Both the position numbers and the translations under genes were made by a program. Source: Thozetella sp. PMI_491 (taxonomy: Eukaryota > Ascomycota > Sordariomycetes > Chaetosphaeriales > Chaetosphaeriaceae). Taken from it: a stretch of DNA of 64,000 bases. This document shows positions 11,690 through 24,022 of the stretch, piece after piece. The stretch spans positions 248,001 to 312,000 of the forward strand of contig MU270084.1 in NCBI GenBank assembly GCA_021432635.1. The letters run 5' to 3'. How positions within the stretch are numbered: position 1 is the stretch's first letter; each line of letters opens with the position of its first letter. The notes below the pieces were generated by a model, which did not search any database, was not told the DNA's origin, and saw only the letters and a program-made list of their open reading frames with translations.

Positions 11690-12992
11690 CACCGGGCGGC
11701 AGGACAGATGACAGCGCAGATGGCTGGCTTTTCGTGCTGTCCCCAGAGCGGAGCGGACTGCGGGAAGAGACAGCCCAAGAAGCTCGTGCCGGTCGTGTCT
11801 TCCTTCGTCTGTATTCAACTTTGGGCTCAATGCAAATGGGCGCTGTCACGGTTGATGAGGTCTCTGCCTAGCCCCGGGTTTTCCTTTTCTGAGCAGGGTC
11901 TGCAGGTGCTCGTTTCAGATCGGGCGTCGCGCGCTGGCTCTCTCGTCACCGATTTGGGCTTCCGCAAAGCAGAGCGAGCGAATCGAGTCTGGTATACGCC
12001 GTCTGTGGGGCGGGTCGGTAGGGCTGTGCAGGTGAGGTCCGTTCGCCTCGGTGGGGTGGGCCAGTTGTGGTTGCTAGAGAGGAAAGGCGGCGTGCGGCGC
12101 GCTCAGCAGGATTCCTTGGGCAGAGGCACACCCGCCACTGGGAGTTGACTACAGCGTTTTCGGATGAATTCCTGTATCCTAAAATAACGCGCCAGACCCC
12201 TGGGGGGAGATATCTAGACCGCCGGGCTGTCGCGATGTTTGCTGCGCGATCCGTCTTCCTGGACCGTTGCGCGCCTCGATCGAGCGGCGTTTGCGCAAGC
12301 CGTGGGTGGTTGTCGCCCCTCGCTCGAAGGGGGAGGGGGGTCAGACGATGGCGGGGGTTGGATTTGGCGTCCGCACGTTCGCGGGCGCGTGCTCGAAGCT
12401 GGAGGGCCCAAGGGCGAACCTGGGACGAGTTGGTGAAAGGTCTGGGAGCTCTCAGGGCGCAATGCGCAATGCGACTCAGTGGTCGTGGGCTGGTCGCTGT
12501 GGCGGTTGCGATCTGGCAGGACGATGCTCGATGATGATGCGAGTGGGTTATCGCGGACTTCGACTCGACAGGATGCGAAGGACTTGGGTCCTTGGGTCGG
12601 CCCTTGGGTGTGGGCAGCCGGGGGGAGGGGGGGGGGGTACCAGCGATCCCGACGTGGAAATTGCGCGCTTGCGAAACGCCGATTGAAATTGGGAATTGGG
12701 CCGCCCAATTCGCGGCTCCACGACCTAGCTCTTGGCGAATTCCCAAGTCATCTTTCAACGTCTTCTAGGTAGAGCTTATGGTTGAACCAACGGGTCCTAG
12801 AGGTTAGTAATTAGTTAGGCAAAGGCCGCACGCTGCGAGCCTGTACTGCAGCCCCTGGGCGCAGATGCAATGCGCACTGAGAATAATGCCCTCTCCCGCC
12901 GCTGTCGAGGCCTTCTAGAACCCCCAGATACAGTGCACAGATGTCAAAGACCTTAGCGAGGGACTTTCGCCAACGCTGTTGTTCCCCCCCTT

Positions 12993-13010
12993 CCCCCCCC
13001 CCCCCCCCCC
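12993..13010. repeat. Homopolymer C run (18 bases)
   Basis: Eighteen C in a row follow a shorter C run (12984-12990) and two T. This is intergenic, with no gene association visible. Confidence 0.85.
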
Positions 13011-14427
13011 GGCTAGTAGGGCTTCGGAAACCTTAAGTTTCGTCGCCGCGGATCGCCAGTCCTAGCTAGTAGCAGGATGCCGGCCGCCACTGTGCGCAAT
13101 ACGAGCTCTGGCCGCCCCAAGCTCTGGCGGCGCACCAAGATAGGCATGAGGAATGCAACTGGCACCTGCAGGACAGGCTCGACGGGGATGGTCTGCTCTC
13201 GTGGCCCTGTTGGTGGAAGAGCGCGGGCCATCCAGGCTCGGCCCGGCACGCGGGCAAGGCAGTCCTGGACTTGGCGGGAAACCGCATGTCGTGCTGCGCA
13301 GCCCCTGGCCTGATCTCTAGTTCATGCCCGTTTGCCCGTCTACCCTCTGTGCACGGGGCCAAACGACCACGGCTGCGACCATGACGACGAGCACACTGCG
13401 ATTGCGATGGCGACTGCGCCGCGGTGGAGCGGAGCCCAGGCGGCTATCGTCTATTCCGCCGGGCGCGTGTGCATTGCCTCGACTAAGCACATGCAATAAA
13501 GCTGCACTTACGGACGTATGGCGCGCGCGGCACCAGGCAAAAACCAAGGCTGGATGCCCGCCCGGGCTAGGGCACCTGGTCGCATGGGAACGAGGCCGGA
13601 ATCGTGGCGCAATGCCTTGCATACTTACCTACATTGCCTTTCGCTGCCTTCCCTTGCCTTCTCCTTGCCTTGCTTCGTACGTAGAAGGCGGTCTGGAGTC
13701 AAGGGAAGGTCGGCACGGAGCTTGGGGAACCGCCGGGGGTGACAGGAAAGATAGACCGACCGACGAACTCGAGGCCAGGGACCAAAACTCCTACCCCAGG
13801 GGTGCTACCCACTCTCGCCTTACAGCCGCCTTGCCTTCCTTTCCTCGAGCCATGTTACAGCCCCAAGCCTATGTATGTATGTATGGTATGTGCGTGGTGC
13901 AAATTCCCCCGTGGTAAGGCATCCAGAACTGTTTGGCGGCAATAAGACAAACAGAACTTACCTCGCATCCCATCCAATCGCACTGGGCTCTGGCGGTCTC
14001 CGGCGAGAATGTTGAATCCGAATCAAGTCGACTTAGTCGAGGTGAGGGCAAGACAGGCCGCCAATCCCCACTTTGCACCCAGGCTGTTTGGTGCATTGCC
14101 AACCCTCTTGGTTTAGTGGGCGTCCAAGCCCTCGACGCGCACCACTGACTCTATCTGCGGGCCTATGCCATTGTCCTAGGCCTAGGCAGCAAGTATGTAT
14201 GTCGATCCTAGGGTAGTCTGGTGGAGCCGCTCCAAGCAGCAAGACAGCGCTAGTGGCCAGAGCGGGATAAATTTAAGGTAAGCTAAGCATGGTTTCCGCC
14301 CTCGAGAGTACGGCCCGACATTTCTATTCTTAACCCTTTGGGGGGGGGACAAGTAAAGATGGGGCCTGCTTAGGCTGCCTTTATAGGACCTTTATAGCTC
14401 CATAGAGAGGCGATCAAATCCCCGCCG

Positions 14428-14463
14428 TCTTTCTAATCCTCTTTCTAACCATCTTTCTAATAT
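14428..14463. repeat. Three tandem 12-bp units (tctttctaaNNN)
   Basis: Three consecutive 12-bp units share tctttctaa and differ only in the last three bases. They lie about 160 bp beyond the alternative oxidase stop codon, probably in or near its 3' UTR. Confidence 0.75.
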
Positions 14464-14620
14464 ACTTCTAAAACACGTGAAACAAATGGAAACCGCGCCA
14501 GCGGATGTTTCCTCGGGCGACAAACTGCCCTTTACCATCCCTGGGATATATAGGCCATGAGCACCGGAACGCCAAACTACACGGATTATCATACAACCGG
14601 CTACGCTCGTCGTAGATCTT

Positions 14621-15913
14621 TTATCCGATGACCTCGGAGCGCTCGTATCCCTGCGGCCGCTGGGCAGCCGTGCTTAGGGTCGGCCGATGGCCGGCCTCGC
14701 CCTCCTTATAGTCGCTGACGAACGGGTTGGGGTCTTCTTTGGTGTTCAGGTTGCCGAGGGTGTGGTTTACGCCGCGGTGGACGGCCTCGTCGGCACGGAC
14801 GTACAGCAGAAGGTCGCGCATGGTGCGCTTGCCCTCGGGGATGTCCCAGTACGCCACAGCGATGTCGGGGATCTTAAAGTTCGGGTCGCTCCAGTGCGGC
14901 AGCAGACCCTGCTCCAGCTCGTAGATACACCTCGTGTAAGTGTGCACAGCCTCTTCCTCAAGGTAGCCGACGAAGCGGTGGCAGATCTTGGGCGACACCA
15001 GGTAGGTGAGGAACATGGTGTTGAAAAAGACGCCCTGTGCGCCAAGGATCATGACCTTCATGAACCACCCGGGCTCGCACATCTTCATGAACGTCAGGAG
15101 ATGCTGTTGCCGTGAATTTGTCAGCAAATGCTCTCCTCAAGACGGCCCCTCTGGCCTCGGTCCAGGGCTCGTGCGCTCACCATCCTCTCGTTGTACGACT
15201 CCTCGAGCAGCGTCTCGATCCAGCCATTATCTCTCTTCATCCTCCGCAGGCTGTGAAGATGCCGGAGCATGCCGGCAACCATGCCGGGCACGCCAGCGAT
15301 AGACTCCAGGAAGATGATGCGGACAAGCTGCGTACCATGTTAGCAGGGACCGGCAGGCAAGGTGTGGCGCAGCAAAAGGCGTACCCATTGGGCTTCCGTC
15401 AGGGGCCGCTCTGATGTCAGAGCTGTTGTGGGGTTCTTCTTGTCATCTTTTTGCTCCTTCTTGAGGCCAGTTGCGAGATCCATTCCCCATCTATTCCTAG
15501 GTCAGTACCGGTCTCTCCCCGGGTGTCTCTCTCCGCAGGAAGGGGTGGTGATCAACGTACTTGCATGTCCTCACGACGTACCAGGCAAACCTGTCGCCCA
15601 GCGTCTTCGGCTCACGGTGCTCGGCAACAACCGAGAGCATCTCCTTCTCGGTCCAGCCATGGTGCTTCCACGCCGGGAGGGTCTGGCGGATGTAGCCCGT
15701 CTCCTTGGAGGGGAAGAAGTCCTTGAGCTGGGCACGGCTAGTGGTGGAGAAGGATCGGGGCGCGGGACCGTGGTGGCCCTGGTATGCGAGACAGGCGATC
15801 CGCAGCCCGGCGGGAGAGGTCACTATCGCGGCCCTAGCCTGGAATATGGGTCCCACAGCCCGTCCGAGCTGGGTGACGTGCTTGGGTGAGTAGAGACGGG
15901 TGTTGAGGCTCAT
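14621..15913 (-). CDS. AOX1: Mitochondrial alternative oxidase
   Basis: Four exons (15913-15561, 15496-15385, 15327-15181, 15103-14621) encode 364 aa; the introns are 64, 57 and 77 nt, all GT-AG. The N-terminus is basic and Ser-rich with a likely mitochondrial presequence and cleavage region near 'SFSTTSRAQ' (about 54-62). The diiron ligands are visible: Glu in FLES (about 163), ExxH in NERMH (202-205), the LEEEAVH motif (about 252-258) and RADEAVH (307-313). The enzyme takes electrons from ubiquinol to oxygen at the matrix face of the inner membrane without pumping protons. Length and motif spacing match other fungal AOX. Fungal AOX genes are usually induced when the cytochrome chain is blocked; I did not identify the regulatory sites. 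Confidence 0.97.
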
Positions 15914-17557
15914 TGGATAGAGGATAATAGGCCGAGACAGGAGAAAGGTTATGTTTAGATTCAGTAGCGTGAAGACGTTGGATGTTTAGATCAAACGACC
16001 TTTATGTATGAGTTTACTATGGGAAAACACGGGAGACATGGAGCGGGATGCCTCAGGAGCCTCGTGTATTTATATCGGGCTGAAAGCGTCCTACAAGGAG
16101 CATGGCTGCTAACAGAATTGGGAATGACTGGGAATGATAGTGGGGGGGGCGCGATACGGGCAGGACGAAGACAAACCGGCAGGAAACTTTGCGGAGACTT
16201 TGCGCTCGGCGGGTGCTGTCTCCACAGCCCTTTCAATGCTGAGCTGGGTCATCTAGGCGCTGACTGTACGCATCGCAGGGGACTAAGCCAGGCATGAACT
16301 AAGGCTGCCACTGAAGCCCTCGAATCAGCCGTCAGGTAGCATCTCGGTTTCGCACGGGGAAGTCACTGCTTGGCAGGATGCAACTGGATGCAGCCTCAGG
16401 GCTATACGGAAGGAGTGGTACACCAGGGCCGGCTGGGAGCCAATGGGTGCTCTCGCTCGTAGCTCGTATCTCTGCAGCACCTACTACAGGGGCACGGTAG
16501 GCTGTCCCACGGCGGCGGAACACAGACACTACGGCCACCGGATCGATTCCTGTGGGCCCTCGGGAAAGACCTGTACAGGTCAACTGACCAAGCCTCATTG
16601 CCCACAAACCCAGGCCAACCCAGGCAAACATAGGCATTCAGACTTGAAAATGCCCGCGAGCTCGGGATGTTTCGGGCGCCTCAACTGGCGTTCCTTTATT
16701 TTCTCTTGTTCTTTTTCGATTCCTTCCGAGCGTCCACGGAGCTTAAGACTCCAACACGAAAAAAAAAATGCCATCCCCTTGTCTTCACCTGGTCGACGTA
16801 AGCGGGAACTGCGGGCGGAGCGGCGGAGCACAAAGAGGTATCACAGATGCAGATGCAGCGGAACACCTTGGGAAGTGCGAGCCTGGCCTCTGGCCTTGGC
16901 GAGTGCTGACGGCAAAGATGCAACATCTCCCCGGGCGCGGGTCCTGAGCGAAAGGGGCGACCCGGGCGTGCCAGGCCCCAGGTTTCTGACTGGAGAGCCT
17001 GCAGGCCGACATGCGCCGTGCTCCTCGCTTGTGACTCACGCACTCCTTGGCAGGGAGACAGGCGATGAGTCGACATGAGACTTTATGAGTTATCGGGGCG
17101 GCTGGGAAAACCTGCAGTGGCCTGCTAGCCTCGGGAGAGAGGAACGCATAGTGTACGTCACTGATATGGTCCGATAGGGCTATGTGCGCCATTCTGCCTA
17201 TGTGCATCTATCATCTTTCCGTGCATAATCCCCCCTTAGCCGCATATCAGTGCCCCTCCGTCCGGATCCAGGGGACATCCAGGCTCGAAACAGGCGGCGC
17301 GGGTGGAAATCGCTGACGTTTGCCCGCGCCCTAATTAATTCATTCACCAAATACCATCCCGCGCCAACTTTCTTTTTCTGCCCAAGCAGCCCAATTCTCC
17401 TCCCTACCCGTTGCCCCCCCTCACATCCTCTGAAGCATCGCGCAGCGCACAATTCTCGCACACAATCCCAAGCACGCCTTCGCTCCAAACGACGAAATTG
17501 CCGTCTTTCCCTTCAGAATCGCCAACTGCACACTCGATCCACGCACGATCCGCAACC
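15914..17557. other. Divergent promoter region between AOX and eIF3j
   Basis: This 1.6-kb region lies between two start codons pointing away from each other and should contain both promoters. I see no further gene. The last 200 bp before 17558 are pyrimidine-rich, as is common for leaders of fungal translation genes. Confidence 0.55.
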
Positions 17558-18825
17558 ATGCCTGGCCCAGCGAAACGGTGGGGTAAGTCTTCCTCATTTT
17601 GCCTTTGTGCGCGCCCCGCGATGATGCCACGTATGACCGTCACAAACCATGCCTTGCAGCGGCGCGATGTCCTCGCGACGCCCCTGGGCAATCAACTCGC
17701 TGGACATCGCTGCAGGAGGCTCGCTGCAGCCGGCTGGTTACAGTCCTAGCGGGGTATTCCGGAATCTGGGATGCCTCCCCCCCCGGGATTTGTCCCAGGC
17801 TGGAACGTCCGCATGGTGGCCCTGCGTTCATGGTGGCCTCGCTTTTGTCTTCGACTGCAGACATGGCTAACCGCTCTCTTCTGTCGCTGTAGAAGAGGAG
17901 GAGGAAGACTCTTCCAGCTCTGCCCCGGATTCCCCCGCTGTCGGAGCCATCCGACGCGGCAAGTTCGCTGATGAGGAGGACGATAGCGACGTGTGTGCCC
18001 TCATTCCTCCCCTTCTTCCCACACGATGACCAGGACGGGCTAATCTAACCATTTTGTGGATACAGGTCCTCGAGTCGTGGGACGCTGCTGAGGATTCCGA
18101 GGTCGAACGCGAGAAGGCCAAGAAGGCCGCCGAGGCAAAGGCCAAGGCTGACGCCGAAGCTGCCGCCAACAAGAAGTCCAAGGCGCAGCGCATCGAGGAG
18201 CGTCGGGCCGAGCGTGCTCGCGCCCTTGCCGAGGCCGACGAGTCGAGCGACGAAGAGAACGAGGCCGAGAAGCGCGAGCGCCTGCGCCGCACCGAGAAGG
18301 AGGCCGATCTCCGCCACGCCGAGGACCTCTTCGGTGAGATCGGCATCAGCAATCGCAAGTCGACTGTCGGCGCCGCCGTTGCCGTCGACCCAAAGGACCC
18401 GAACAACACGATCGACCTGGGCTCGCTCCCCATCTTCAACCCGGCGACCAAGACCCAGTTCGAGCTGCTCCGCAATACCCTAGGCCCGATCCTCGCTGCT
18501 AGCAACAAGCGGGCCCACTATGCCCTGTTCCTCCAGGAGTTCACCAAGCAGCTGGCCAAGGACCTGCCTAGCGACCAGATCAAGAAGATCGCTAGCACCC
18601 TCACTACCCTCAGCAACGAGAAGATGAAGGAGGAGAAGGCCGCCGACAAGACTGGCAAGAAGACCAAGGCTGCCAAGACCAAGACCACCCTCTCGATGGC
18701 CCGCACCACCACCACCGACACCAATGTATATGACGGCGATGCGTTCGGGGAGTAAGTACACGCCACGGCCTCCCGTTTCCAAACTACTCCCACTAACATA
18801 TCGCTCCAGCGATGATTTTATGTGA
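17558..18825 (+). CDS. HCR1: Translation initiation factor eIF3 subunit j (Hcr1)
   Basis: Four exons (17558-17582, 17893-17990, 18066-18751, 18810-18825) encode 274 aa. The first exon gives only eight codons (MPGPAKRW) and is followed by a 310-nt intron, long for this organism; the last exon is 16 nt and ends in DDFM. The N-terminus is acidic (EEEEEDSSSS), then 'VLESWDAAEDSE', an Ala/Lys/Glu coiled coil (about 55-130), and the conserved 'DLFGEIGI...STVGAAV' and 'LFLQEFTKQLAKDLPSDQIKKI' segments. In yeast eIF3j binds the 40S decoding centre, and aids initiation and recycling. The conserved C-terminal Phe-Met supports the tiny last exon. It converges on MDM31. Confidence 0.93.
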
Positions 18826-19704
18826 AAACTGCTCTCGAGACTTCAATTACTAGTCGCTGCCGAAGCAGCGCCGGTGTGCCTCAGGCAAGGACACAGGCAT
18901 GCCCAGTACGTTCTCGACGGACAACACACCATGGAGCCAGTGGCTCTAGGCCATCTAGCCAGCTACGGCATATCTATTACCACCAGCTACGCATATCCAC
19001 TCCTCTCGCATCCCGCGTCCGCGGCCGAGGGAGGGGAGACGACTGGTTCGCGTTAGAAGCAGTAGACGGAGCGTAATTCGCATGGGGGAAGATCTCCAGA
19101 GACGAAGAAGAAGGGGGGAAGAGGGGCGAGGAGGAGTGGCGGGGGAGGCTAGCGCGAGCATATGGGGACAGGAGATCTTTCAACTTGCTGCACCACCCAC
19201 TGCTTGGACGTACCTAGAGGGATAGACTCGCTGGCTTTTTTTGCTTTGCAATCAGGGGATGATAGTTTGTTAGTCGGACTCGTCATTGCACGCATGCCAT
19301 AGTTTTGTTTTGGAAGTGATCACGCGTCAACGATAATACAGCTTTGCAAGTCTTCACAGATCCGGTGCTACCCGTGACGGACCCATAACCAGTAGAGAGA
19401 TAGCTACATAGATATATATATGCATCTGTATTTAGCAGGGAAGGGGTATCAAGTGCTCGTCATTGGAGCCCCCTGTCTTCGTACATCGCTCATCTCTAGT
19501 GTGAAGCGTCCATATGCTCCCGTAACGCCGGCGCAAACCCGCGAGCGCAACCCCGTTTGTTCCCCCCGTTTTCCAGTAAAGCACCATTTGTTTTCCTTCT
19601 CAAGCACCGCTGGCCCCAGTTCAAGTGATATAGAGTAGAGAGAGCGTGTGCAACACGCGGAAGGCCCCACCATGGGGGAAGGGGGCAAGTCACCACGCAG
19701 TGGC
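18826..19704. other. Convergent 3' region
   Basis: This 879-bp stretch lies between the eIF3j and MDM31 stop codons. It has a purine-rich patch (about 19080-19150) and an AT-rich patch near 19390-19430. No gene is recognised. Confidence 0.5.
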
Positions 19705-22056
19705 TCATATCAAGTCGCCCGCGACGCCGGCCAGCATAGCGTGCACGACCAGGCTCACGGTCCACAGGCCGACGCGCTTGAAGCGGCGGACACGCGTCTG
19801 CTGGTCCTCCACGTTGCGGGCGAAGGCCGAGTAGACCTCAGCGCCGAGGTCGTCCATCAGGCCACAATCCCAGGATGACCAGGAGCCGTCGAAATCGGTG
19901 GCACGCTTGACGATGCGGCAGCTAATGGGGATGTAGGTGCGCTTGGCGTTGATGTAGGCCACGATGGGGCGCACGAGCGCCTGGTTGACGTAGCTCATGT
20001 GCGGGTTGGAGAAGAGGGGAACGGCGGCGCGGACATCGTTAAGATGCACCCGCATGTCCATGACTAGGTACGAGGGTGCTTCCTCTACGGGCGAGGGCTG
20101 CGCGGAGGCCGGATCAGATATGAGCTCTGGAGGTTGAGAGGCTGGCTCCTCTGGAGTGTTCAAGATATTGTCGCCATTGCACAACTCCTGAGGCTCCTCG
20201 ACGGCCTTGTTGTTGCGTGACTTGCTGAGTGGTATGTTGCCCTCCAGGATCTTGAGGTAGCGGTTGCTGGTCACCGCTTCCTCCATCTTGTCGTAGAATT
20301 CGGCAACCACTTTGCCGATGCCTTCGTTGGCATCAGCCGGGAACATGATGTCGGCCACAATGTCGACGTTCCCTTCGTAGATCCACCCGAACGGCCCCTC
20401 TATGCCACGGTTAAGGTGATCAATCTTGAGGCCGTCGATCCGTATCCTGGAGAACTTCTTCCACAGAGACGCCTCTTCCTCGCTCGCGGGGTTCCCGTTG
20501 ACCGAGGCAACGCCGTGGATCTGCCGGGGGTGGATGGTGAACAGAGATCCGTCAAAGGACCCGGACATATGCGAAGCAGAGAGGAAGTCGTAGAAGAGCC
20601 ACTGCTTCCGCAGCTGAGGAAGCTCGCAGCTATATATCGACACCGAGAAGGGGCGGAAGCCATCTGGCTGGTGGATCGTGACAAGTAAGTCTTCCATCTT
20701 GAAATGCTCAAGCTCGAAGTCACCGGGTTGGTGTTCGTGGCGGTATGAGAGCGGATCCTTGCCCTCAGCGGACCAGTGTACCGACGTCCGGTCGACTACA
20801 CCGCGCACGCCTTTCACTTCTACATCTCGGAGCAGTCCTTTTCCGTTCCACCACTTGGCAAAGGATAGGGTGACGTTGACTGTGCTAATGGTCACGTCGA
20901 ACTGTGTGTAGTTGCCGTCGTCCTCGGGTACTTCGACGGCAGTTTCGGGGTCCACTTTCTTGGCAGCGGCCGCCTCTGCTGCCTGACCGGACGAGCCCTT
21001 CTTGACCGAAGACTTGCTCTGCCCGGGCCTTCGAGATACGAAGACATTGCGGAAGCTAATGACACCGTCCTTCCACTTCGGGACGATGGCAGATTCGAAT
21101 ACTACCGTGAGCCCGGCGGACTGGGTCAGGTAGTCCCCGATCCATTTTGCAAGCGTTTCTGGGGCGTGTTAGCTCCAGGAGCAACCTGCTGCCGTGGGGG
21201 GATATTGCTTACCCTGAGCGAAAACAGTGTTGATGAAGAGAATAAGGAGGGAGAAGAAAGTAGTGGTCCCGACGAGAATCCAGACCAAATGCCCGAAGAG
21301 AAACCAGGTTACAAACGCACCCCATTCGTCGGCGTTCCAAGGCCTCATGCTGCGGATTGAGGCCCATTTGAAGCGGACCTTGAGCCGTGACCAGAACCCA
21401 CTTGCTGCTGCGAGCAGCTCCTCCTTCGTGGGCCGATGGGGCATCTTGGGAAGATGGGGCAGGTGAAGGTATTTCGACATCGAGTTCGCGAGCGTTTCGG
21501 TCTCCGAAGCAGGAGCCTGAGGTGTGGTGCTTGGCGGTGGCTTGTCACCTTCCGCTAGGGGTTTTTGTGACGATGGTGTCGATCTCGTTGCCTCTGTCTC
21601 CGTTTTGGAGCTCTTCTTCCTCTTTGCCAACACTTGTGCTTGCCCTTTCCTACCGTCCTGGAGGCTGCTTCGCCAGGCTTGCCGAGCGAGGTGTGCGATG
21701 TTGGCCCTTTGGCCGATGCTGCCCGAGAGAGCGGAGTCCGCAGCGGCTGTGCATGTCGCTACGACCGAGTTCGCAGAAGTCGGGCTGGAGTTGAGACCCA
21801 GGAGGAGGAGCCCTCCTGAGGTGCAGCTCCTACGCATCTGGCCACGGCTCATGCGCGCCTGGGAAGGGAGGGAAAACCATCGTGACGAGGGGAACGCGGG
21901 GACGGGCTGTGGTGTGCAGTGAAATGACTGGCCCAATCCTATGGCATTGAGCGGTCGATATCGATGTGGGAGTCTCGAGGCGATGATGTCGACGGAGTCT
22001 CGGAAGGACGACCAGAGGTGGCGGCCTAGCTGGGTCGTCATCGTGCTCGTCGTCAT
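19705..22056 (-). CDS. Mdm31/Mdm32-type mitochondrial inner-membrane protein
   Basis: Two exons, 22056-21213 and 21158-19705, are separated by a 54-nt intron (GTAAGC...CCCAG) and encode 765 aa. The first 130 residues are Ser/Arg-rich, consistent with a mitochondrial presequence. A Lys/Glu/Pro-rich stretch follows, then a hydrophobic segment at about 246-280, a large intermembrane-space type domain with the family hallmarks 'TLAKWIGDYLTQ', 'VVFESAIVPKW', 'ISFRNVFVSRRPG' and 'VEVKGVRGVVDRTSVHW', and a C-terminal hydrophobic helix (about 743-765). In yeast Mdm31 and Mdm32 maintain mitochondrial shape, mtDNA nucleoids and lipid balance. I cannot tell Mdm31 from Mdm32 by eye. It shares a 409-bp divergent promoter with PNO1. 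Confidence 0.9.
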
Positions 22057-22465
22057 TTTGGCATGCTCATAGCGAGTACATCGATGAAAGATCCAAGATG
22101 TGACTCACGCCATGGCCGGCGTTGAAGAGTTCTTGTTTGTTTTTGCCGTCGCCTTAACTGCCCCTGTAAGCTTCCAGGTTCACAGGTCGAGAACACGCGC
22201 ATCGCATAAAAGTCGAATGAATGACGCTAGCAATGGATTTCAAGCAAGGCATGGATGACACGGACCAATACCCGGCCTCGACCACCTCGACCAATGGATA
22301 AGCCTCCGATAGCCCGAGCGGGTCGCCTTTTTTTCCTAACCCCCACCAAAAAATCGAGGGGACTAATCCAGCGCTGTCCGGTACATACGTCCACCTTCCG
22401 ACTCTTCGTGCTCTCCTCTCGACCTGCGCCGCCAATCTCGATTTGATTCGACCAAGAGAACGACA
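22057..22465. promoter_or_regulatory. Short divergent promoter of MDM31 and PNO1
   Basis: Only 409 bp separate the two start codons, which point away from each other, so the promoters must overlap or abut. A CCACC/GACC-rich core lies around 22275-22300, and a pyrimidine-rich leader precedes PNO1. No TATA box is obvious. Confidence 0.5.
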
Positions 22466-23624
22466 ATGCCCGCGCCGACCGCTCTCCTCAACACGGCCCC
22501 CGCGCCCGAGGAGGTTCCTCTCCCTGTTACCGACCAAGATGACGAGGTCCTGCTCGACGCCACCGCTGCGCTTCCCCAGGGAAGCGTCGAGCTCCAGCCG
22601 ACCAAGACGGATGACACAGAAATGATTGTGGATGAGGAGGGCCGTCCTCGCTTTGCTCCTGCCAGGGATGTCGTATGTGATCATATATATGCTTTGAATG
22701 AACTGGAATGCTGACAGCCCGCTGCCGTAGGACCGCGCCCTCCGGAGAGAGCAGCGCAAAGTCCCGATCCCGCCGAACCGGATGACACCTTTGAAGAACA
22801 ACTGGAGCAAAAGCAAGCTCCCTCATACTCCCAAACCCAGTGCTTGGTCTCTAACATCCCCCAGTCTACCCTCCATTGGTCGAGCACTTGCGCCTGGCAG
22901 TACGAATGAACCCGAAGGCAAGCCCCTCCTCCTGCTCCCATGGGTCCGGACGACGGTTCTAACGATAACGTGCAGGCGAGGCGTGTCGAGCTCCGAACCA
23001 CTCCGTCGACCACGAGCACTTCGGCCCTCCAGACGGGCGCCGATTTCATCTCGGCTTTTGCTTTGGGGTACATATGACGCCGAGTCAGGCATGCCGTGCC
23101 GTTACTATGCTAACACCCGCAATAGCTTTGACGTGGACGATGCCATCGCCCTTCTTAGACTCGACAGCCTCTATATTCAGGTAAATACCTTCAACCTACC
23201 AGGATGTGGGCGGATGGATGCTGACCCCCCAAAGTCTTTCGAGATCAAGGACGTCAAGACCCTCAACCCGGAGGCTCTGAGCAGAGCCATCGGACGTATT
23301 GCTGGCAAGGGAGGCTCGCTCAAGTACAGCATCGAGAATGCCACCAAGACGAGAATAGTGCTGGCAGACTCGCGAATCCATAGCAAGTTTCCCAACTTAC
23401 CGCCCCCTTGGCTCGCATGCTAACTACGAACAGTCCTCGGCGCCTTTGACGCCATCACTGCTGCCCGGGAGTCCATCGTCAGGTAAATCAGCCCCGCTGC
23501 ATTGGGTTCTTGGTCTTGGGAACTGCTTCTAACATGCACTAGTCTCATTCTCGGACAACAGCCGGGCAAGGTCTTCAACAACCTCCGGATCATCTCTGCT
23601 CGGATGAAGGAGAGACAGTTTTAA
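22466..23624 (+). CDS. PNO1: Pre-rRNA-processing KH protein PNO1/Dim2
   Basis: Eight exons (22466-22672, 22731-22812, 22865-22917, 22976-23067, 23126-23180, 23235-23382, 23434-23482, 23543-23624) encode 255 aa. Seven introns of about 50-60 nt break it up; introns 2, 3 and 6 start with GC instead of GT (GCAAGC, GCAAGC, GCAAGT), and each is needed to keep frame and conserved sequence. The joined product has '[19 protein letters not shown]', '[16 protein letters not shown]', '[10 protein letters not shown]', '[10 protein letters not shown]', '[14 protein letters not shown]' and '[11 protein letters not shown]', all hallmarks of Pno1. The KH-like region binds the 3' end of 18S pre-rRNA and recruits the dimethylase Dim1 in the nucleolus and pre-40S particle. 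The first 70 residues are an acidic poorly conserved tail. Confidence 0.95.
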
Positions 23625-24022
23625 AATTAGAGTGCCGGCTTGGTGCAACTCATGACCGTCTCCGAACGTAAATAGACCAAAAATGGTGGCAAGGTGGTAA
23701 AGACGACATGGACTGGCGTTGGGGAGTTGGGGCATCTATGGCACGAGATATCATAATCGTTTTATAGATCACTGAACTAAGGCATCTATTCTCAGCAGAC
23801 ACCAAGATTCGACAGGGGCCAATTCCTCCACCAAGGCATCCAGCGCATTCCAGCCGAGGCTTTACCAGCCCAGTACATGGGTGTACCGTGACATGACGAA
23901 GAGAAGCAGCTAGTTAAAGCTGGGGGGTATCAAAGAAAAATCCTGGCGTGAGCTGTCATAAGAAAATCCACGCGAGTAACATGTATGTGTCCCGTCATGT
24001 CTGATCATCTCCCGAGGCGGTC
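23625..24022. other. Convergent 3' region
   Basis: A 398-bp interval between the stops of PNO1 and the SUMO-like-domain gene. No gene is seen. Confidence 0.5.

Larger units (their letters stand above)
11081..14620. other. 3.5-kb gene-free region upstream of CRZ1
   Basis: No recognisable gene. It should include the CRZ1 promoter and leader (11081 upward) and the alternative oxidase 3' UTR (14620 downward). A GA-rich purine tract lies at about 11390-11480, a 16-G run at 11674-11689, a G-rich run near 12620-12637 and an 18-C run at 12993-13010. A CCTAGGCCTAGG palindrome is at 14175-14186. Three 12-bp tandem units lie at 14428-14463. A stretch at about 14320-14600 is more AT-rich and may be worn-out repeat DNA. 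Confidence 0.6.
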
